A stretch of 64,000 nucleotides of DNA, taken from Acinetobacter gyllenbergii CIP 110306 = MTCC 11365 (GTDB lineage Bacteria; Pseudomonadota; Gammaproteobacteria; Pseudomonadales; Moraxellaceae). The DNA is taken from NCBI RefSeq assembly GCF_000413855.1, contig NZ_ATGG01000023.1, forward strand, positions 1-64,000, given 5' to 3'. The position numbers were made by a program, and so were the translations under genes. Positions 26,949 through 35,828 of this stretch are shown here, piece by piece. The notes beneath the pieces were generated by a model. That model worked only from the letters and a program-made list of their open reading frames with translations, had not been told where the DNA came from and ran no database searches. Numbering within the stretch: the first letter of the stretch is position 1; each line of letters opens with the position of its first letter.

Positions 26949-28475
26949 ATGACAACGATCATCAAACAAGATGACTTGATTACATCAATCAAGGATGCCC
27001 TGCAGTTTATTTCTTACTATCACCCACAAGACTTCATCCAAGCGATGAGCCGTGCTTACGATCGTGAAGAAAACAAAGCTGCAAAAGATGCTATTGCCCA
27101 AATCCTGATCAACTCACGTATGTGTGCTGAAGGTCACCGACCAATCTGTCAGGATACAGGGATTGTTAACGTTTTCCTTGAAGTCGGCTTAGATGTTAAA
27201 TTTGATTTAAGCATGAGCTTGGATGATGCAGTCAACGAGGGTGTACGCCAAGGTTATCTAGAGAACTCAAACGTTCTTCGTGCATCGGTTTTAGCAGATC
27301 CAGCTTTTGGTCGTAAAAATACCAAAGATAACACCCCTGCCGTGATTCACTACAAACTCGTTCCTGGTAATAAAGTTGATATTACCGTTGCAGCAAAGGG
27401 TGGTGGTTCAGAAAATAAATCTAAACTTGCGATGTTAAACCCATCTGATTCAATCGTGGATTGGGTACTTAAAACTGTTCCAACTATGGGTGCAGGTTGG
27501 TGTCCACCAGGTATGCTCGGTATTGGTATCGGTGGTACTGCTGAAAAAGCCATGATGCTTGCAAAAGAAGCACTTATGGAAGAAATCAACATGGACGAAT
27601 TACTTCGTCGTGGCCCACAAAGCAAAATGGAAGAACTCCGTATCGAGATCTTCGAGAAAGTGAATGCATTGGGTATTGGTGCACAAGGTCTTGGTGGTTT
27701 AACCACAGTCCTTGATATTAAAATCAAGGATTATCCATGTCACGCAGCAGGTAAGCCAGTCGGTATGATTCCGAACTGTGCCGCGACTCGTCACGCCCAC
27801 TTCCAATTAGATGGTACTGGCGTTGCACATATTCAAGCACCAAAACTTGAAGACTACCCTGCCGTAACGTGGGATTCTTCTCAATCGAAGCGTGTCAACC
27901 TAGATACCATTACTCAAGAAGAAATGAATGCTTGGAAGCCAGGCGATACCTTATTATTGAACGGTACTATTTATACAGGTCGTGATGCTGCACATAAGCG
28001 CATGGTTGACATGTTAAATAATGGTGAAGAACTTCCAGTCGACTTAAAAGGTAAATTCATTTACTACGTGGGTCCAGTCGATCCAGTGGGCGATGAAGTT
28101 GTTGGTCCTGCTGGCCCAACCACTGCAACCCGTATGGATAAGTTCACTCGTCAAGTGTTAGAAGCAACAGGCTTATTCGGTATGATTGGTAAAGCAGACC
28201 GTGGTCCTGCTGCAATTGAAGCGATCAAAGACAATCAAGCAACTTACTTGATGGCTGTCGGTGGTGCTGCTTACCTTGTATCTAAAGCAGTCCGTGAAGC
28301 GGAAGTGGTAGCCTTTGCTGATTTAGGTATGGAAGCTATCTACAAATTCGTGGTTGAAGACATGCCTGTTTCTGTTGCGGTTGATGTGAATGGAACATCA
28401 ATCCATGCAACAGCACCAAAAATCTGGCAAGCGAAAATCGGTAAGATTCCAGTGGTTGACGCTGCTGTATCATAA
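26949..28475 (+). CDS. fumA: Class I fumarate hydratase ([4Fe-4S])
   Basis: TCA-cycle enzyme interconverting fumarate and malate, of the oxygen-sensitive iron-sulfur class. Seen: alpha domain first with R-P-I-C-Q-D-T-G (about 62-69, cluster Cys), then P-N-C-A-A-T-R-H (second cluster Cys about 277), and later the beta domain with G-P-A-G-P-T-T-A-T-R-M and the mobile-loop region. At 508 aa it is a one-chain FumA/B-type enzyme rather than a split two-subunit form. It has its own terminator and no operon partner. Confidence 0.93.
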   Translation: MTTIIKQDDLITSIKDALQFISYYHPQDFIQAMSRAYDREENKAAKDAIAQILINSRMCAEGHRPICQDTGIVNVFLEVGLDVKFDLSMSLDDAVNEGVRQGYLENSNVLRASVLADPAFGRKNTKDNTPAVIHYKLVPGNKVDITVAAKGGGSENKSKLAMLNPSDSIVDWVLKTVPTMGAGWCPPGMLGIGIGGTAEKAMMLAKEALMEEINMDELLRRGPQSKMEELRIEIFEKVNALGIGAQGLGGLTTVLDIKIKDYPCHAAGKPVGMIPNCAATRHAHFQLDGTGVAHIQAPKLEDYPAVTWDSSQSKRVNLDTITQEEMNAWKPGDTLLLNGTIYTGRDAAHKRMVDMLNNGEELPVDLKGKFIYYVGPVDPVGDEVVGPAGPTTATRMDKFTRQVLEATGLFGMIGKADRGPAAIEAIKDNQATYLMAVGGAAYLVSKAVREAEVVAFADLGMEAIYKFVVEDMPVSVAVDVNGTSIHATAPKIWQAKIGKIPVVDAAVS

Positions 28476-28483
28476 AGATCAAA

Positions 28484-28513
28484 AAAAGGAGCATCAGATC
28501 GATGCTCCTTTTA
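28484..28513 (+). terminator. fumA terminator
   Basis: AAAAGGAGCATC, loop AGATC, GATGCTCCTTTT. Confidence 0.85.
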
Positions 28514-28556
28514 AATTTAATCATGACATATTTAAATAATACTTAAATGGGCGCTC

Positions 28557-29114
28557 ATGCATTCTCAATATACGTGGATTTTCTTGCTTGGATTTTTGTT
28601 TTTCGGTTTAACTAACACTTGGGCCAAACCTGCCCAGCCAGAAACTATACGCAAATACCTTGAAGTCACACATTCAAAAGAAACATTTGAACAGTTATAC
28701 CAAATTCGAAAAGCGTATTATCTCAATCTTGCCACTCAGCGCGTCCTCTACCATATTCAGGCACCTATACTGGATCCAAGTTTACTTACCCCAGAACAAT
28801 ATCAAGTTGCTGAAAAAATAGCAGAACTCTATCTTAAAAATGATCCTCTCTTTCGCTCACCAGAACAGCCTGATCAGGTCACATTTAAACAACTTCAGCA
28901 GTATGTTTCCAATGAAAGTCTGCTCTACTTTATTGAGCATTATCAAACAAAGACAGGACAAGCATTGGTCGAGAAGAACATTCTAAAAGAAGTATATTTT
29001 GCAAATCATCTCTCTCAGCTTTTAACAGATTATTTAGATGAACAACAATTCATGCTTCAAATTTTTCGGAATATTCTGACCTATAAAAATCCACAAGCGA
29101 TAAGAGAATTATAA
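28557..29114 (+). CDS. Secreted DUF2059-like protein, paralogue 1 of 4
   Basis: Exported helical protein of 185 aa with a signal peptide ending about residue 23 (T-W-A-K). The most divergent member of a local family of four. Shared features: an E-x-x-R-K-Y-L-E start to the mature part and a block N-E-S-L-L-Y-F-I-E-H-Y-Q-T-K-T-G-Q near residues 120-137, which corresponds to the E-E-x-x-x-x-x-F-x-x-T-P-x-G-Q core of DUF2059. It overlaps the next gene by 1 bp, so they are translated together. No strong ribosome site. Function unknown. Confidence 0.65.
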   Translation: MHSQYTWIFLLGFLFFGLTNTWAKPAQPETIRKYLEVTHSKETFEQLYQIRKAYYLNLATQRVLYHIQAPILDPSLLTPEQYQVAEKIAELYLKNDPLFRSPEQPDQVTFKQLQQYVSNESLLYFIEHYQTKTGQALVEKNILKEVYFANHLSQLLTDYLDEQQFMLQIFRNILTYKNPQAIREL

Positions 29115-29632
29115 TGTTGTTCAATATAAACCCTCAGTATTTAATTCTTAATATTTTATTATTGAGTATTAGCACTTCAAGCTTTGCATTGCCAGCAACT
29201 CAGGCAACAGCAACTGATGTTTTAAAAGCAAGTCAATTTGATCAAACCATTCAGCACTATCAAACGAAACGTTTAGCGCAACGCTATAGCCAGAGTCTTC
29301 TGCAAAACATTCCCGCTAGCGATTTAGTTGAGGATAAAATCTATTATCAAAATAAAATAGAACAACAATTACTCACTCTCATGCACAGTCAAGATTTTAA
29401 CAAGTACTATATACAACGACTCATCCAACCTTACTTAAAATTTTATCAGGAAGAAGAACTGGTTCATTTACTCAACATTTACGAGCATCCACTAGCACTA
29501 GACTTTTTCAAACAAAATCTAAAGTCCATTCAAGATCAGCAAGACCAAAGCTATAGCAATGCACAGATCAAAAAAGATCAACAGTTGGAACAACAAATCA
29601 TCGAACTATTAGAGCCTTTGACACCGAAATAA
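29114..29632 (+). CDS. Secreted DUF2059-like protein, paralogue 2 of 4
   Basis: 172-aa exported helical protein rich in Gln, with a signal peptide ending about residue 25 (S-F-A). The core block is weaker here: E-E-E-L-V-H-L-L-N-I-Y-E-H-P-L-A (about 115-130), without the T-P-x-G-Q. It is in one transcription unit with paralogue 1 (shared A of TAATG). The reading frame downstream of its stop stays open up to paralogue 3. Confidence 0.62.
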   Translation: MLFNINPQYLILNILLLSISTSSFALPATQATATDVLKASQFDQTIQHYQTKRLAQRYSQSLLQNIPASDLVEDKIYYQNKIEQQLLTLMHSQDFNKYYIQRLIQPYLKFYQEEELVHLLNIYEHPLALDFFKQNLKSIQDQQDQSYSNAQIKKDQQLEQQIIELLEPLTPK

Positions 29633-29842
29633 GACCATAGCATCTCATTCAATCCAAAAATTCAGCTCTCCCCAGAAGGCAAGATCATCTATGAAAAGCA
29701 TATTGATGACCTGTTTCGCACATCTATAAAATGCGAATCACGGAGCCTTTATTCTTTTCCATTCCAACATGCTAGAATCCAATATCAAGTATTTTTTACT
29801 CAAAACACTCTTATTCTTAGATTAAAGATCACTCAATATCTT

Positions 29843-30412
29843 ATGAAAAAATTCAATCAAACACTCAGTTGCATCCTCTTATCTGTCTGCAGTTTTTCTA
29901 TTTTTGCTCAACCTGCCACCAGCACTTCCGTAGAAAGAGCAATGGAACTCAGTGATATAAAAGCAACATTGGCTCAATCTCAAAAAGAAATGCGCCCCGT
30001 TTACGACAAACAAGCGGAAGAAATGCTCAAAAAAATCTTCAACACATTAACATTGAATGCTGAACAAAAAAAAGCCGCGCATCAAATTGCGGATGTCACT
30101 GAATCGTTTAGCAATAAACTCATCTCTGATCCAAAGTTTCTGCAAATGCTGAAAAATACCTATATGCAAACTTTTACAGAAGAAGAAGTTTTAGCAAATA
30201 TTCAATTTCTTGAAACGCCTATCGGACAATCAATCAATAAGAAAAATAGCTTGCTGATGAGTAAAATTATGCAAAATAGCATGGAGATGTCGAGTCAGAT
30301 GATGCAGGACCCAAAAATCCAAAAAGAAGTTAATCAGAAAATCGAAAAGATTCTTATGCCTCTGTTTGAACAGAAAGAAAAAGTAAATAACGGTAATATA
30401 CACGCTGACTAA
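29843..30412 (+). CDS. Secreted DUF2059-like protein, paralogue 3 of 4
   Basis: 189-aa exported protein, signal peptide to about residue 23 (I-F-A-Q). The mature part is helical and charged, with the clear block T-E-E-E-V-L-A-N-I-Q-F-L-E-T-P-I-G-Q-S-I (about 112-131), then a Met-rich stretch M-M-Q. Closest to paralogue 4. Its own terminator lies at 30506-30536. Function unknown; DUF2059 proteins are periplasmic or surface proteins of undefined role. Confidence 0.72.
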   Translation: MKKFNQTLSCILLSVCSFSIFAQPATSTSVERAMELSDIKATLAQSQKEMRPVYDKQAEEMLKKIFNTLTLNAEQKKAAHQIADVTESFSNKLISDPKFLQMLKNTYMQTFTEEEVLANIQFLETPIGQSINKKNSLLMSKIMQNSMEMSSQMMQDPKIQKEVNQKIEKILMPLFEQKEKVNNGNIHAD

Positions 30413-30505
30413 AGTGGCGGCTTCATTTATGCTCAATTAAATATCCCGCTTATTAAGCTTCTCGTCAACAATTTTACGGCATCATAATATTCATACAATT
30501 CACCT

Positions 30506-30536
30506 AGCCGAATCATCGTATTCGGCTATTTTTTTG
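30506..30536 (+). terminator. Terminator after DUF2059 paralogue 3
   Basis: TAGCCGAAT, loop CATCGT, ATTCGGCTA, then seven T. Confidence 0.88.
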
Positions 30537-30591
30537 CCTATAGCTTCTGCTAAATTATAAAAAATGATGAGAAGAATAAGGTGATAGACAG

Positions 30592-31134
30592 ATGAATAAA
30601 TCAATGTTTAGCTTGGTCATTGGACTGTGCCTTCTCGGTAGTATGCAAAGTACTTTTGCTGCCCCAGCTCATAGTAAATCAGTCAAGGAACTGATTAAAC
30701 TCAGTGACCTTGAACATGTGTTAAATACGTCACTTGATGAAATGCAACCGACACTTGACCTCGAAGCTGAAAATATTCTATTGCGGGTACTCGGAAAAGA
30801 AAAATTAACCACCACTCAAGAGCACCTCGCCGTTTTAGAACTGAGTCAACTACTCAAAGAAACCAGCTCCAAGGTATTTGCTCGTCCTGAAACGCTACAG
30901 GCAATTGAGAAAATTTATGCCGACGCGCTTAGTGAAGAAGAGGTGCAGGCTTATTTAAAGTTTTTAAAAACACCTGAAGGCCAATCCATCAACCAAAAGA
31001 CCATGCAGATCAGCACCAATGTTTTTCAGTATATGAATAATCTCAGTCAAAAAACCTTAAATGACCCCGAGCAAAGTTCGAAACTGCAACAGCAGTTCCT
31101 CACTATTATTCAACCGTTGATGCAGGAAGAATAA
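30592..31134 (+). CDS. Secreted DUF2059-like protein, paralogue 4 of 4
   Basis: 180-aa exported protein, signal peptide to about residue 24 (T-F-A-A). Closest to the DUF2059 pattern, with L-I-K-L-S-D-L-E near the mature start and S-E-E-E-V-Q-A-Y-L-K-F-L-K-T-P-E-G-Q-S-I (about 112-131). An AATAAGGTGATAG stretch lies upstream of the start. It has its own transcription unit. Confidence 0.75.
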   Translation: MNKSMFSLVIGLCLLGSMQSTFAAPAHSKSVKELIKLSDLEHVLNTSLDEMQPTLDLEAENILLRVLGKEKLTTTQEHLAVLELSQLLKETSSKVFARPETLQAIEKIYADALSEEEVQAYLKFLKTPEGQSINQKTMQISTNVFQYMNNLSQKTLNDPEQSSKLQQQFLTIIQPLMQEE

Positions 31135-31152
31135 GCCAATAGCTCTTCTGGT

Positions 31153-31866
31153 CTACCAAGTTAAAGGATTCCAGAGTTTAAATGGCTTAACTAAATGTAC
31201 TTCTGATTTTTCATCATACTTGGCTGGTTTTAACTCTTGTGGTTTGGAACGAACTTTGCCTGAAGCATCCTGAGCCACAAAGTTATAGCTCGATGATTTT
31301 AATCGGGTAAAGGCAATTTCTTGATGTGCCACCTTATCCGGTGTAATCATAAATGGGCCCGTGTGCTCACTACGTGAAATCTTATTTTCTTCATCATATT
31401 TAATGAAGTAGGTTTGTGCGGCATCGACCGTAAAGTCTAAATATTTAGGCTTCTGGAAATGCAATCCTGCCAAAGGCCGACTCACACTCAGGCGATAGGT
31501 GCCCGCAGGAAGCTCCAGCCAATAATAGTGATTATGCAATAAACTCGGAATACGGTGCCCATTGATAAATAAATTGGCCGCTGCAATCTCTTGACGATTC
31601 CAACGCGTATCTGGACGATATAAATAGACCACCGCAGCTTGTTCATTTTGCGGTTTAATTGGTGCGTAATATTGGCCTAACTTTTGATTGACCCAGCCAC
31701 CTACACTAAAGCCACCAACATGATATTGATCCAATAAACCTGGTTCTTTTGCTGTATCAACTGGGGGTAGTGTTGCAGTCAGTGCGGTTGGATTTTCAAC
31801 TGTCTTATGACTTTGACAGCCAGCCAACACCCCTGCACAACATAATGACAATATTAAATAACGCAT
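31153..31866 (-). CDS. DUF2846-like lipoprotein
   Basis: Lipoprotein with lipobox L-A-G-C near residue 16 and a mature domain matching the DUF2846 pattern: A-A-V-V-Y-L-Y-R-P (about 78-86), then N-L-F-I-N-G-H-R-I and Y-W-L-E-L-P-A-G-T-Y-R-L. That suggests a beta-sandwich. GAGG sits 6 nt before the ATG at 31866; a TTG at 31878 in frame is not needed. Function unknown; probably attached to the inner face of the outer membrane. Confidence 0.75.
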   Translation of the reverse strand: MRYLILSLCCAGVLAGCQSHKTVENPTALTATLPPVDTAKEPGLLDQYHVGGFSVGGWVNQKLGQYYAPIKPQNEQAAVVYLYRPDTRWNRQEIAAANLFINGHRIPSLLHNHYYWLELPAGTYRLSVSRPLAGLHFQKPKYLDFTVDAAQTYFIKYDEENKISRSEHTGPFMITPDKVAHQEIAFTRLKSSSYNFVAQDASGKVRSKPQELKPAKYDEKSEVHLVKPFKLWNPLTW

Positions 31867-31968
31867 GACATCCCTCAAGGCGTTTTCTTGGATTTATTTT
31901 TAACCGCGCAAAACTATGCACATTTTTTCAATTTTTTAAGATTAACACCTCAACGCCTAATTGCAAAT

Positions 31969-32006
31969 AAAAAAAGCATGAAAAGCCAAGCCTTTCATGC
32001 TTTTTT
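31969..32006. terminator. clpX terminator
   Basis: AAAGCATGAAA (arm within 31973-31983) pairs with TTTCATGCTTT (31993-32003), with A- and T-runs outside. On the minus strand it ends clpX. Confidence 0.85.
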
Positions 32007-32019
32007 AGATGAATGAGAA

Positions 32020-33330
32020 TTAAGCTGATTTAGAATCAATCACCTTCAAATCCTTCTTTTCAGTCAGCTCTGGCGTACCGACTTGTGGCAAACGCTCTGC
32101 TTTAAATGTTGGTTTAGCCGTGCCATTAATGACAGCCTCATCCACAATCACGGTTCCCACATCCGTACGACTTGGTAAGTCATACATGGTTTCCAGTAAC
32201 ACATTTTCTAGAATAGAACGCAGACCACGCGCACCAGTATTACGCTCAAGCGCTTTCTTCGCCACGGCACGTAATGCAGACTCATCAAAGACCAGATCTA
32301 CATTTTCCATGGTGAACAGGTACTGATACTGGCGTGTTAATGCATTTTTAGGTTCGGTCAGAATCTGCATCAACGCTTCTTCATCCAGCTCTTCTAAAGT
32401 TGCAATCACAGGCAAACGACCGATAAATTCAGGAATCAAACCGAATTTAACCAAGTCGGTTGCTTCAACCTGACGGAACAATTCAGAGACTTTTTTACTG
32501 TCATCTTTATTCTTCACATCTGCAGTGAAACCAATCCCGCCTTTCTCTTGGCGTTGCTGTACGATTTTTTCCAAACCAGAGAATGCACCACCACAAATGA
32601 ACAGGATATTGGCTGTATCAATTTGGATGAATTCTTGCTGTGGATGCTTACGACCACCTTGAGGTGGAATAGACGCAACCGTACCTTCAATCATTTTCAA
32701 TAATGCTTGTTGTACGCCTTCGCCTGACACATCACGGGTAATCGATGGATTTTCAGATTTACGAGTAATCTTATCAATCTCATCAATGTAGATAATGCCT
32801 TTTTGTGCTTTCTCTACATCGTAATCCGCTTTTTGCAATAATTTTTGCACGATGTTTTCAACATCTTCACCCACATAACCCGCTTCGGTTAAGGTAGTTG
32901 CATCTGCCATCGCAAAAGGCACATCGAGCAAACGAGCCAGTGTTTGCGCCAATAATGTTTTACCTGAACCTGTAGGTCCGATCAGCAAAATATTACTTTT
33001 CGCAATTTCAATCTCTTGATGCCCATGAGTCGACTGACCCACTTTCAAACGTTTATAATGGTTATATACTGCAACCGATAAGGTTTTCTTCGCAACATCT
33101 TGCCCAATCACATATTGGTCTAAGGCAGCACGTATTTCATGTGGTTTCGGCAAGGCTTTGGTTGCCCAATCCCCTGCTTCAACTTGTTGACTGGTTTGAA
33201 CCAAGTCCAAGCAGACATCTACACACTCATTACAAATATATGCGTCCTCACCTGCAATCAGCTTTCCAACTTCAGATTGCGTTTTACCACAAAATGAACA
33301 ATGTTTTTGTCCTTGAGGATGTTCGGACAT
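32020..33330 (-). CDS. clpX: ATP-dependent protease ATPase subunit ClpX
   Basis: AAA+ unfoldase that feeds substrates to ClpP. Seen: N-terminal zinc-binding domain with C-S-F-C and C-N-E-C (about 12-38), Walker A G-P-T-G-S-G-K-T (about 118-125), Walker B I-I-Y-I-D-E-I-D, and the pore and sensor region [13 protein letters not shown]. Length 436 aa is close to E. coli (424). It lies 42 bp after clpP, in the conserved tig-clpP-clpX order. Confidence 0.97.
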   Translation of the reverse strand: MSEHPQGQKHCSFCGKTQSEVGKLIAGEDAYICNECVDVCLDLVQTSQQVEAGDWATKALPKPHEIRAALDQYVIGQDVAKKTLSVAVYNHYKRLKVGQSTHGHQEIEIAKSNILLIGPTGSGKTLLAQTLARLLDVPFAMADATTLTEAGYVGEDVENIVQKLLQKADYDVEKAQKGIIYIDEIDKITRKSENPSITRDVSGEGVQQALLKMIEGTVASIPPQGGRKHPQQEFIQIDTANILFICGGAFSGLEKIVQQRQEKGGIGFTADVKNKDDSKKVSELFRQVEATDLVKFGLIPEFIGRLPVIATLEELDEEALMQILTEPKNALTRQYQYLFTMENVDLVFDESALRAVAKKALERNTGARGLRSILENVLLETMYDLPSRTDVGTVIVDEAVINGTAKPTFKAERLPQVGTPELTEKKDLKVIDSKSA

Positions 33331-33372
33331 ATTTACTCCACAACTTAAATCTTAAACTTAGGTCCTAAAAAA

Positions 33373-33978
33373 TCAGGGACGTTTGCTTAGCACTTCATCG
33401 ACTAAACCATATTCTTTGGCTGCTTGTGCTGTCATGAAATTATCACGATCTGTATCACGTGCAACGGTCTCGTAATCTTGGCCACTATGTTCAGCCATTA
33501 AACGATTTAAACGCTCTTTAATGAACAGAATTTCACGTGCGTGAATTTCAATATCAGAGGCCTGACCACGGAAGCCGCCTAAAGGTTGGTGGATCATGAC
33601 ACGTGCATTTTCAAGACAGTAACGTTTGCCTTTTGCACCTGCATTCAATAGGAACGCGCCCATTGATGCCGCTTGCCCCATACAGTAAGTCACAACATCG
33701 GGTTTGATAAACTGCATGGTGTCGTAAATTGCCATACCTGCAGTGACTGAGCCACCTGGTGAATTGATATAAAGGTGAATATCTTTCTCTGGATTTTCTG
33801 CTTCAAGAAATAACATCTGCGCAACGATTAAGTTCGCCATATTATCTTCAACTTCACCCGTTAAGAAAATAACACGCTCACGTAACAGACGTGAAAAAAT
33901 ATCGAATGAACGCTCACCACGAGATGATTGTTCAACGACAACAGGAACTAAAGCATTTTCAATTGTTGGAACATACAT
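33373..33978 (-). CDS. clpP: ATP-dependent Clp protease proteolytic subunit
   Basis: Serine peptidase forming the 14-subunit chamber used by ClpX or ClpA. Seen: catalytic Ser in G-Q-A-A-S-M-G-A, His in M-I-H-Q-P-L-G-G, and Asp in R-D-T-D-R-D-N-F. Length 201 aa is normal. A site AGGAAT precedes the start. The 271-bp gap to tig suggests its own promoter plus read-through. Confidence 0.97.
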   Translation of the reverse strand: MYVPTIENALVPVVVEQSSRGERSFDIFSRLLRERVIFLTGEVEDNMANLIVAQMLFLEAENPEKDIHLYINSPGGSVTAGMAIYDTMQFIKPDVVTYCMGQAASMGAFLLNAGAKGKRYCLENARVMIHQPLGGFRGQASDIEIHAREILFIKERLNRLMAEHSGQDYETVARDTDRDNFMTAQAAKEYGLVDEVLSKRP

Positions 33979-34199
33979 ACGTTTACTTATTCCTAAATTA
34001 TTGTGACTCGATCTATGCCAACAATATGAGGGATAATCAATGAAATTGCAAAAGGTTCAATCTGAAATATTCGATTATTTAGACTAAAATCTGGCAATTT
34101 CGAATTAAATTAACACTTTCATAACAGAGGCTTTGCAGCACTTTCCGCGATGTTTTGGCTTATCACAAAATGCATCAATAAAAGTAAAGCAAAGCCTAA

Positions 34200-34230
34200 A
34201 AGAAAAAGGCGCATTAAGCGCCTTTTTCTT
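34200..34230. terminator. tig terminator
   Basis: AAGAAAAAGGCGC (34200-34212), loop ATTAA, and its complement (34218-34230). On the minus strand it follows tig. Confidence 0.85.
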
Positions 34231-34249
34231 GAATCAACTTTTCAAAAGA

Positions 34250-35581
34250 TTAGCCACGACGAGCTTGTTGTTCTTTTAATAAGTCTTCATAGCTGATCGC
34301 TACATCACTTACTTTAGCCGCAGCTAAGATGTGATCAACCACTTGGTCTTCCAACACAACTGCTTCGATTTGAGCACGTTGCTGCTTGTCATTTTTGAAG
34401 TATTCAACCACTTCTGTTGGATCTTCATAAGAAGAAGCCATGTCATCGATGTAAGCATCAACACGTGCTTGGTCAACTTCAAGTTTAGCATCAGCCAATA
34501 CTTTACTTACCAATACGCCAAGCTTCACTGATTTTTCAGCTTGTTCTTTGAACAATTCATCTGGAAGCATGCTGCTGTCAAATGCACCTGCACCTTGAGC
34601 ACCAAACTGTTGAGTGAACTGTTGGATCATTTGTTGACGTTGACGGTCAATTTCTTGAGCAACCATTGAAGCAGGAACTTCGATTTCGTTTGCAGCAACA
34701 AGTGCATCAAATGCAGCTTGTTTAACTTGGTTACGAAGACCGTTACGAACTTCACGTTCCATATTTTTACGAACGTCAGCTTTTAACTTGTCTAAGCCTT
34801 CTTCTTCAGTTAAACCAAAGATTTTTAAGAATTCAGCATCGATTTCTGGAAGTTTTGCTTTTTCAACTTGCTTCACAGTGATTTTGAATTGAGCCGCTTT
34901 ACCCGCTAAGTTTTCAGCTTGGTAATCTTCAGGGAAAGTCACATCAATCACTTTCTCTTCGCCAGCTTTCATACCAACGATACCATCTTCAAAACCTGGA
35001 ATCATACGACCTGAACCAAGTACGAGTTTAAAGTCTTCAGCAGCGCCGCCTTCAAACTTCTCACCATCAACAGTCCCTTCGAAGTCGAAAGTCACTTGCA
35101 TGTCTTTCTTCGCCATGCCTTTGGTCACAGCCCAAGTTTGACGTTGTTTTTGCAAGTTTTCGATCATAACATCAACGTCTTTGTCGTTGATTTCTGATGA
35201 TTTACGCTCAACTTCCAAGTCAGCAAAAGCTTTCACTTCTACTTCTGGATAAACTTCTACAGTTGCTTCAAAAACTAAAGCATCATCTTTGTTTTCAACT
35301 TTCTCAATGTTCGGCATACCGACCGCATTGATTTTTTCTTGTTGAATTGCTTCAAATACGCTGTCACGAATGATGTCATTCACAACTTCTTGATAAATGC
35401 CCGCACCATATTCACGGCGAACAACATTCAAAGGCACTTTACCTGGACGGAAGCCGTTGATCTTCACAGTTTTGGCAGTGCGTTGTAAGCGAGCTTCAAA
35501 CTGCTCGTTAACACGGCTCGTCGGTACAGAAACATTTAAACGACGGGCAACGCCCGAAACCGCTTCAGTCGTTACTTGCAT
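34250..35581 (-). CDS. tig: Trigger factor
   Basis: Ribosome-bound chaperone and peptidyl-prolyl isomerase. Seen: N-terminal ribosome-binding signature G-F-R-P-G-K-V-P (about 44-51), the FKBP-like domain (about 155-240), and a long charged helical C-terminus. GAGGAAG lies just before the ATG at 35581, giving 443 aa; the frame reaches a TTG at 35611 that has no ribosome site. First gene of the tig-clpP-clpX group. Confidence 0.96.
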   Translation of the reverse strand: MQVTTEAVSGVARRLNVSVPTSRVNEQFEARLQRTAKTVKINGFRPGKVPLNVVRREYGAGIYQEVVNDIIRDSVFEAIQQEKINAVGMPNIEKVENKDDALVFEATVEVYPEVEVKAFADLEVERKSSEINDKDVDVMIENLQKQRQTWAVTKGMAKKDMQVTFDFEGTVDGEKFEGGAAEDFKLVLGSGRMIPGFEDGIVGMKAGEEKVIDVTFPEDYQAENLAGKAAQFKITVKQVEKAKLPEIDAEFLKIFGLTEEEGLDKLKADVRKNMEREVRNGLRNQVKQAAFDALVAANEIEVPASMVAQEIDRQRQQMIQQFTQQFGAQGAGAFDSSMLPDELFKEQAEKSVKLGVLVSKVLADAKLEVDQARVDAYIDDMASSYEDPTEVVEYFKNDKQQRAQIEAVVLEDQVVDHILAAAKVSDVAISYEDLLKEQQARRG

Positions 35582-35745
35582 GGCTTCCTCGATATTAGTT
35601 AGTAATAACAATTTTTAAAGTGCCACATTATATGACAACTTTCTGGATATACAAAATCGGATGCTAAAAAAGCAAATATATTTCTCATTTTAGCCAAAAA
35701 CATAGATTTCTTAAAATAACCTTAAACCAAATGTTATCTTTTGTT

Positions 35746-35764
35746 GTTAATGATAAGTATTATC
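35746..35764. promoter_or_regulatory. Fur-box-like site before the catecholate receptor
   Basis: GTTAATGATAAGTATTATC matches 16 of 19 positions of the classical Fur consensus. It lies 64 bp before the receptor start and implies iron repression. Confidence 0.78.
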
Positions 35765-35828
35765 ACTATACTTTACGCTGTTTTTGCGCATTTATTGTTT
35801 TTTCTCGTCCAGCTTTGGAACTCTAGTT

